Of a stretch of DNA of 64,000 nt, positions 59,108-64,000 are shown one piece after another. The DNA is from an uncultured Saprospiraceae bacterium. GTDB lineage: Bacteria; Bacteroidota; Bacteroidia; Chitinophagales; Saprospiraceae. Below the pieces are notes generated by a model. That model was not told the DNA's origin. It saw nothing but the letters and a program-made list of their open reading frames with translations, and did not search any database. Location of the stretch: contig CAJQRD010000017.1 in assembly GCA_905480605.1 (NCBI GenBank), forward strand, positions 1-64,000. Reading direction: 5' to 3'. Numbering within the stretch: position 1 is the stretch's first letter; each line of letters begins with the position of its first letter. Position numbers and translations under genes: made by a program.

Positions 59108-60823
59108 TTATATTTCTCCTACAATTGCTTCAGAAACATTAATTATATGATCTCCAATTTTTTCTAAAGAGGAGAAGATATTATTATAAACCATTGCTGA
59201 ATTTATATTGTAATCTTTCTTTCCAAGATTGTTTAGATTTTCTTTTCTCAATTTATTTCTGAATCTATTGATGTCTGTTTCAATATCGTTGGCTTTGTTA
59301 ATAGAAACATCATCATAACTCGGCGTTTCAAGATTCTCTTTCATAGTCGCAAATGCAGAATCAACGATATCCATATATTCATTTAAGTTTTTACGTTGCA
59401 TTTCGTTAAAGTAAAAGTTACTTTCATTTTTGCGCTCGATGGTTTTTGATATTTGATAATAAACATCTCCCATTCTTTCAAGGTCATTCGTGATATTTAA
59501 GATACTGCGCAATCTGATGCTAGTTCTAGACGTGATTTCTTCATTGCTCAAAGCCGTTATATACTCTGTAACTTCTTTTTCCATCTCGTCAGTAATGTTT
59601 TCATACTTAGCCATTTTCTTGTACATTTCCTCTCTTTCTTTTGGTTCAGTGCTATTGACAAGAGTTCTCATGAAACCAGACATTCGGGTTACGACTTCAC
59701 CAAAATGTGCTGTTTCTTTTTGTAATTCAACTGTTGCCAATTCTGGAGTTCTACTTCCACCTTTGATGAAGGTCAATCTGATATCTTCATCATCTTCATT
59801 TTTAGATTTAACAGACCAAATGGCTGCTTTTACCAAGTATGGAACAAATGGTAACATCAGCAATACATTAAGAAGATTAAAAAATGTATGGAATGCAGCA
59901 AGTTTATATGTATTTAAAGTGTTTATAGTATCTAAGTTCTCTTTGGTTTTTACACCTTGTTCAAATACATCAGAAAAGCTTTCAACAAATCCACCAAGCC
60001 ACCCCATAACAACAGGCAGTAAAATTATCATCCAAGTCACACCAATAATATTAAACATTGAGTGAATTCTTGCAGATCTTTTTGCGTGAACATTTCCAAC
60101 CATAGAAGCGATTTCAGCGGTAATAGTTGTTCCAATATTTTCACCAAGAATCATTGCAGCTGCGACATCCAATGGCAACCAACCTGTGTATACCAAGGTT
60201 AAAGTAATGGCCATGGCAGCGCTTGATGACTGTACAACTACAGTTATCAATGCTCCAATGAAAACAAAGAATACTCTTGATAAGAAACCATAATCTGCAA
60301 AATTCTGGATCCAAGCCAATACTTCTGGATTGCCTTTGATATCAGGAACAGCTCCTTTTAAATAACTTAATCCTAAGAATAAAATGGCAAAACCAATTAA
60401 AAATTCACCCCAGTATTTGAATTTTCCTTTTTTAGAAAATAACATAGGTACTGCGACGGCAAAAAGGGGTATTGATAATACATGTAATTTTACCTTAAAA
60501 CCTAAAAAAGAAACGATCCAGCCTGTAATAGTTGTACCAATATTGGCACCCATCATTACACCTGCCGATTCTACCAATGACAATAAACCTGCATTTACAA
60601 AACTTACTGTCATTACTGTTGTAGCTGATGAAGACTGAACCAATGCTGTTGTTAAAAAACCAGTGAAGACACCCAAGTATCTATTTTTGGTCATTGTTCT
60701 AAGTATCTTTCTCAATTGAGAACCAGCAGCTCGCTGAATACCGTCACTCATCATTTTCATACCATAGACAAAAAATGCAAGTGCTCCTAAGATCTGAATT
60801 ACATCACCGAATCCGAAATCCAT
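59108..60823 (-). CDS. Na+/phosphate symporter with C-terminal PhoU-like domain
   Basis: A 571-residue inner-membrane protein. The NptA-type repeats are visible as TALVQSSSATTVM and VVVQSSSAAMAI. The final roughly 200 residues are a PhoU-like helical domain. It imports phosphate with sodium. It lies 37 nt after the porin gene in one operon. Confidence 0.94.
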   Translation of the reverse strand: MDFGFGDVIQILGALAFFVYGMKMMSDGIQRAAGSQLRKILRTMTKNRYLGVFTGFLTTALVQSSSATTVMTVSFVNAGLLSLVESAGVMMGANIGTTITGWIVSFLGFKVKLHVLSIPLFAVAVPMLFSKKGKFKYWGEFLIGFAILFLGLSYLKGAVPDIKGNPEVLAWIQNFADYGFLSRVFFVFIGALITVVVQSSSAAMAITLTLVYTGWLPLDVAAAMILGENIGTTITAEIASMVGNVHAKRSARIHSMFNIIGVTWMIILLPVVMGWLGGFVESFSDVFEQGVKTKENLDTINTLNTYKLAAFHTFFNLLNVLLMLPFVPYLVKAAIWSVKSKNEDDEDIRLTFIKGGSRTPELATVELQKETAHFGEVVTRMSGFMRTLVNSTEPKEREEMYKKMAKYENITDEMEKEVTEYITALSNEEITSRTSIRLRSILNITNDLERMGDVYYQISKTIERKNESNFYFNEMQRKNLNEYMDIVDSAFATMKENLETPSYDDVSINKANDIETDINRFRNKLRKENLNNLGKKDYNINSAMVYNNIFSSLEKIGDHIINVSEAIVGEI

Positions 60824-60860
60824 AATTATTATTTTTAGTTGTTAGTTATTGTTATTGCGT

Positions 60861-62060
60861 TTAAAAGTGGAACTCAACTTGAGTTCTCCAAATGAATCTG
60901 TTGTCACTGTTTTCAAATTCACGAATGGTAAAATCATTCTGAATTTTCAATTTGTGACCTACTATATATTTTGAAAAACCAAGCGTGTATTGGTTTTCGT
61001 CCGAAGATACACTTTCATCTGGTTTTATTGTGGTGTATCTTGCGGCTATTTCCCAGTTTTTACCTATTAAATATCCAGCTTGCACGTTTGCGCCATATCC
61101 TGTATAGTAAGTTCCGATTACATTTCCGTTATTGTCTAGTACATCTGGTAAATCATCAGAAGTTTTTCTTTGAGCGTATTCTGCCATTAATGAAAACCCA
61201 TTATGTTTATACATCAAATCTGCAAAGAATACATTTAAGTCTTTTCCAAAGTACTCTCCATTTTCATCTTGAATGAAATTGCCTAATTGACCTCTTTCTC
61301 TAACAGCACTTTTGTTTAAGTTGTAGGCAAATGCTACTGCAAGTTTTGGTTTTTGTTCTTTTTTTAGATCAGCTCCTACATAATCTCCTTTGGATTGAAA
61401 TTTACCAAATGGTAAGAATTCCAAGTGGAAAGTGTAGCTAAATCCTCCAAGATATCCTTCCGTTACATTTCTTCCCTCACCTTGACTTAAGGCAAATCTT
61501 TCTTTTACTATAAATGTTTCACCCAATTTGAAATGGTGTAATAAATCTATACTAAAATCTCTATCAATATTGAATCGAGAATTTAATCTTGAGCGATCAA
61601 CCAATTGTAGATTAGCTGAAGAAATTACCCGCTCTCTATTTCCTGGTAATTTACCTTGACCAAACCGAACTGAGAAGTTTTTGTAAAAGTTATACGTTAC
61701 ATAAGCATCTAAAACAAGATTGGCAGTATTCCTAAATTCTGGTCTTTGACCACCATTTAGATCTCTATTAGATAACGCCAACTCAAATTTGTACTGGAAT
61801 TTGGGATTTAAGGCCCACCCATTGATTTTGATTCTTGACCTTCGGGTAAATAAACTCCCATTATAGTCTGTAAATGAACCATCTTGCATTTGCCATTCTC
61901 CAGAGTACAAACTTTGAAACCTAAATCCAAGTTTCATGTAATATGAAGAATCTTTGCCCATTAATTGTAGGCCTTTTCCAAATGATGTAGGAATAATTTG
62001 AGCTTGTACGCTCGAAAATAGAGCTGATATTACTATCAAGCAGGTTATAATGTTTCGCAT
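60861..62060 (-). CDS. OprP/OprO-type phosphate-selective porin
   Basis: A 399-residue outer-membrane beta barrel with signal peptide. The sequence has the porin O/P pattern, beginning SFGKGLQLMGKDSSYYMKLGFRF and ending in Phe (TQVEFHF). It is first in the operon with the Na/Pi symporter, supporting a phosphate role. Start ATG at 62060. Confidence 0.9.
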   Translation of the reverse strand: MRNIITCLIVISALFSSVQAQIIPTSFGKGLQLMGKDSSYYMKLGFRFQSLYSGEWQMQDGSFTDYNGSLFTRRSRIKINGWALNPKFQYKFELALSNRDLNGGQRPEFRNTANLVLDAYVTYNFYKNFSVRFGQGKLPGNRERVISSANLQLVDRSRLNSRFNIDRDFSIDLLHHFKLGETFIVKERFALSQGEGRNVTEGYLGGFSYTFHLEFLPFGKFQSKGDYVGADLKKEQKPKLAVAFAYNLNKSAVRERGQLGNFIQDENGEYFGKDLNVFFADLMYKHNGFSLMAEYAQRKTSDDLPDVLDNNGNVIGTYYTGYGANVQAGYLIGKNWEIAARYTTIKPDESVSSDENQYTLGFSKYIVGHKLKIQNDFTIREFENSDNRFIWRTQVEFHF

Positions 62061-62094
62061 CGGGACAATTTGATACTGTATATAAAATATGCCA

Positions 62095-62102
62095 CAAAAT
62101 TA
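62095..62102 (-). promoter_or_regulatory. -7 promoter element of the porin operon
   Basis: On the minus strand TAATTTTG, 34 nt before the porin ATG. The direct repeat of the candidate Pho box is 9 bp upstream of it. Confidence 0.55.
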
Positions 62103-62111
62103 TCCCTTCAA

Positions 62112-62129
62112 TGTTAACTCAATGTTAAC
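62112..62129 (-). promoter_or_regulatory. Candidate Pho box of the porin operon
   Basis: Two copies of GTTAACA with a 4-bp spacer (TTGA) on the minus strand, an 11-bp period. The whole 11-mer GTTAACATTGA occurs twice in succession. This is the geometry of PhoB half-sites. The binding protein is inferred. Confidence 0.55.
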
Positions 62130-62322
62130 TATGCGCAACTAAGGTAAATTGATTGTTAAATGTGATTCAAAGAACATTTTAGTGATGCTGGACGATTATA
62201 ATATCACTTAAAAAAAGAGGATCAAGCTTGCATCATAAATTGTCCCGAAATATAACATTTTGCTTGACCCTCCAATTGAATCACAAAGCAAAGACTCTTT
62301 TGTTATTCAAAGGTTTACACAA

Positions 62323-62340
62323 TGTTAATTCTGTGTTACT
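62323..62340 (+). promoter_or_regulatory. Candidate Pho box 2, lipoprotein side
   Basis: TGTTAAT and TGTTACT with a 4-bp spacer (TCTG). The half-sites are similar to those of the porin side and lie upstream of the lipoprotein gene. Confidence 0.45.
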
Positions 62341-62363
62341 TAAACTAGTCGGTAATTATCTAA

Positions 62364-62381
62364 TGTTACCTGAATGTTACC
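62364..62381 (+). promoter_or_regulatory. Candidate Pho box 3, lipoprotein side
   Basis: TGTTACC repeated with a 4-bp spacer (TGAA). An additional TGTTAAC stands at 62395-62401, two bases out of the 11-bp phase. Confidence 0.5.
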
Positions 62382-62444
62382 TAAAGCATTCACTTGTTAA
62401 CAGTTCATTAAAGAGCAATTAATAGACTGGTTATACTAAGCCTT

Positions 62445-62452
62445 TATGTTTG
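62445..62452 (+). promoter_or_regulatory. -7 promoter element of the surface lipoprotein gene
   Basis: TATGTTTG matches TAnnTTTG, 50 nt before the first start codon. No TTG at the -33 distance, in line with an activated promoter. Confidence 0.5.
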
Positions 62453-62502
62453 CATCGAAATTGTATAAAACCAGGTTAGACTTTTAAATAACCAAATATT
62501 AA

Positions 62503-63834
62503 ATGTTAAAAATGAAAAAACTTAATTTATTAATTCCCGTTTTATTTTCACTTTTTATCATCTCTTGTAGTGATGATTGTGAAACAGTATGTAATCAAGG
62601 TGAAGTATTGACAAATGATTGTGAGTGTTTAGCAGTTGATCCTTGTGTAGGAGTAACTTGTGACGCTGGTGAAATTCTAACAGCTGACTGTGATTGTGTT
62701 GACAGTGCTGCTAATCTTCCTGTAATTGTATCTGGTGAATTAAACGCAAATGCAACATGGACTTCTGATAAAATATATGAATTAGCTAACAAAGTAGTGG
62801 TAAGCTCTGGCGTAACCTTAACAATTGAACCAGGTACGATTATTAAAGGTAGAGAAGGATCAGGTTCTTCAGCTACAGCTTTAGTTGTTGCAAAAGGAGG
62901 GAAAATAGAAGCTTGTGGTACTGCTGCAAAGCCAATAATATTCACTTCAACTTTGGATAATATTGCAGTTGGACAAACTGCAGGTACAAATTTAAATGAT
63001 ACACAAGTTGGTCTTTGGGGTGGATTAATCATTCTAGGAAATGCGCCTTGTTCTTTTGAAGGTGATCCTAGTGAATTACAAATTGAAGGAATTCCGGCTG
63101 ATGATGCATTTGGATTGTATGGAGGAGATGATCCAGATGATAATTCAGGAAGTTTATGCTATATATCTGTAAGACACGGAGGTGCATTGATTGGATCTGA
63201 TAATGAAATTAATGGAATTACTTTAGGTGGAGTAGGAAGAGGAACAACAATCAACAATGTTGAAGTAGTTGCAAACAAAGATGATGGCATCGAGTTCTTT
63301 GGTGGAACAGTAAATGTTACCAATGCTATTGTTTGGTCTCAAGGAGATGATGCTTTTGATGTAGATCAAGCTTACTCAGGTACACTTGATAATTATGTAT
63401 CAATTGCAGGACCTGATTCCGATCACAGTTTAGAAATTGATGGACCAGAAGGTACAGCTACAGGGAGATTTACTTTTACAAATGGAACACATAAAGGATT
63501 TGCATCTGAATTTGCAGATTTTAGAAAGTCAGCAATGGGTACCGTATCTAATACATACTTCTTTGGCTTTCCTGAAGATGCAGATTTTGAAATAGATGAT
63601 GATGGCAGTTCAATGAATGTGGTTAATGGAATTTTAGAATTTGCTAACCTTGAATTTAATACAACTAAGTCGATAGCTGAAATTTGTTTGGACAAAGCTC
63701 CTGCAGGAGATCAAGCAGCTTTTACTATATACATGGAGCAAAATGCATCAGTAGTTTCAACACCAACCGTAGGTGCTGATACTTCTGTTTTCGGCTGGAC
63801 TTATACGGCTCAAAAAAACGCTTTAAACTTTTAA
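62503..63834 (+). CDS. Surface lipoprotein with EGF-like start and beta-helix
   Basis: A 443-residue lipoprotein with lipobox IISC. After the lipid site come two short Cys-rich repeats (CNQGEVLTNDCECL and CDAGEILTADCDCV), then a right-handed beta-helix-like region with GTIIKGREGSG. Similar proteins occur beside TonB-dependent receptors, often at phosphate-responsive loci. It is immediately followed by such a receptor. Start either ATG at 62503 or at 62512. Confidence 0.8.
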   Translation: MLKMKKLNLLIPVLFSLFIISCSDDCETVCNQGEVLTNDCECLAVDPCVGVTCDAGEILTADCDCVDSAANLPVIVSGELNANATWTSDKIYELANKVVVSSGVTLTIEPGTIIKGREGSGSSATALVVAKGGKIEACGTAAKPIIFTSTLDNIAVGQTAGTNLNDTQVGLWGGLIILGNAPCSFEGDPSELQIEGIPADDAFGLYGGDDPDDNSGSLCYISVRHGGALIGSDNEINGITLGGVGRGTTINNVEVVANKDDGIEFFGGTVNVTNAIVWSQGDDAFDVDQAYSGTLDNYVSIAGPDSDHSLEIDGPEGTATGRFTFTNGTHKGFASEFADFRKSAMGTVSNTYFFGFPEDADFEIDDDGSSMNVVNGILEFANLEFNTTKSIAEICLDKAPAGDQAAFTIYMEQNASVVSTPTVGADTSVFGWTYTAQKNALNF

Positions 63835-63850
63835 TAAAAAATAAACCAGT

Positions 63851-63884
63851 ACCTGTTGTATTTTAATACAGCAGGTATATTTTT
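63851..63884 (+). terminator. Hairpin with T-run between the lipoprotein and receptor genes
   Basis: ACCTGTTGTATT and AATACAGCAGGT pair with one wobble around a TT loop, then T residues. It may end or lessen transcription into the next gene. Confidence 0.7.
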
Positions 63885-63897
63885 TAAAAATGAAAAA

Positions 63898-64000
63898 ATG
63901 GAAAAATTGCAAAAAAATATCTTAATTCTTGTTGTTCTTTTAATTCAGACAACATTTATATTGTCTCAATCTGGAACTGTCAGAGGTCAATTAATTGATG
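63898..64000 (+). CDS. Start of a TonB-dependent receptor (partial)
   Basis: From the ATG at 63898 the frame reads a signal peptide (LILVVLLIQTTFILSQ) and SGTVRGQLID, the start of the carboxypeptidase-regulatory-like plug domain of SusC/TonB-type receptors. The gene continues past the right edge. Confidence 0.75.
   Translation, partial: MEKLQKNILILVVLLIQTTFILSQSGTVRGQLID

Noticed and set aside
62228-62422. Plus-strand 64-residue ORF
   Set aside because: It crosses the candidate Pho boxes, has an unconvincing composition and no start context.

Overview
The window is about 66% A+T and looks like a chromosomal segment of a Bacteroidota bacterium, probably of the Saprospiria/Chitinophagia side. 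The signs are T9SS C-terminal sorting domains, a PorP/SprF-family outer-membrane protein, HYR-repeat and dockerin-bearing secreted proteins, SusC/TonB-type receptor signals, weak ribosome-binding sites with several TTG starts, and promoters of the Bacteroidota type (TTG about 19 nt upstream of TAnnTTTG). The species cannot be named from the sequence alone. No phage, IS element, integrase or CRISPR array is visible, and most genes are ordinary core or surface genes.

Layout. 1-6.6 kb: HAD phosphatase, DUF4340 lipoprotein, S1/P1-like zinc hydrolase, DUF368/PopT undecaprenyl-phosphate carrier, and a TPR-PD40-SPOR envelope protein. 6.8-11.4 kb: a small ORF, fmt, a frameshifted small secreted-protein gene, and the minus-strand operon UPF0173 hydrolase-parA-parB-DUF5683. 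11.6-18.7 kb: a giant HYR/C-type-lectin/GEVED adhesin with a T9SS tail, and a thioredoxin-dockerin protein. 18.7-28.2 kb: lipB-thioesterase, SDR, TlpA lipoprotein, PorP/SprF protein, an NlpC/P60-like protein without its cysteine, an old-yellow-enzyme reductase, an EamA exporter and a DUF2795 protein. 28.5-37.8 kb: queA, ABC permease, infC-rpmI-rplT, clpC, STAS protein, rnz and tRNA-Lys. 38-43 kb: an unusual zinc-ribbon SDR and a large FG-GAP/UnbV lipoprotein. 43-52.4 kb: a PycTM-like membrane protein coupled to a phosphatase fused to a CotH-like domain, a LEA-like protein, purB, a DUF4442 protein, very small genes, a TPR-like protein, an FAD oxidase and an AhpD-like protein. 52.6-57.9 kb: a membrane protein, heptamer repeats, a decayed DUF2459 gene, an overlapping operon (sterol desaturase-unknown-HTTM/DCC) and a T9SS cargo protein. 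58-64 kb: chrA-like transporter, Na/Pi symporter with PhoU tail, OprP-like porin, then a divergent surface lipoprotein and the start of a TonB-dependent receptor.

Most coherent unit: the right-hand end looks like a phosphate-acquisition locus. The shared 440-nt divergent region between the porin and the lipoprotein/TonB receptor carries 7-bp direct repeats with an 11-bp period, the geometry of PhoB boxes. One pair sits 9 bp upstream of a TAATTTTG -7 element.

Most unusual candidates: (i) the PycTM-like protein followed 4 nt later by a secreted phosphatase fused to a CotH-kinase-like domain; (ii) C-type lectin domains that appear nested inside HYR domains; (iii) a TPR-like regulator-type protein divergent from a roughly 140-nt transcript unit that could encode a 19-residue peptide; (iv) an NlpC/P60 protein with Ser in place of the catalytic Cys; (v) a zinc-ribbon SDR with Thr in place of the catalytic Tyr. 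All functional statements are from reading the sequence; no database search was possible.
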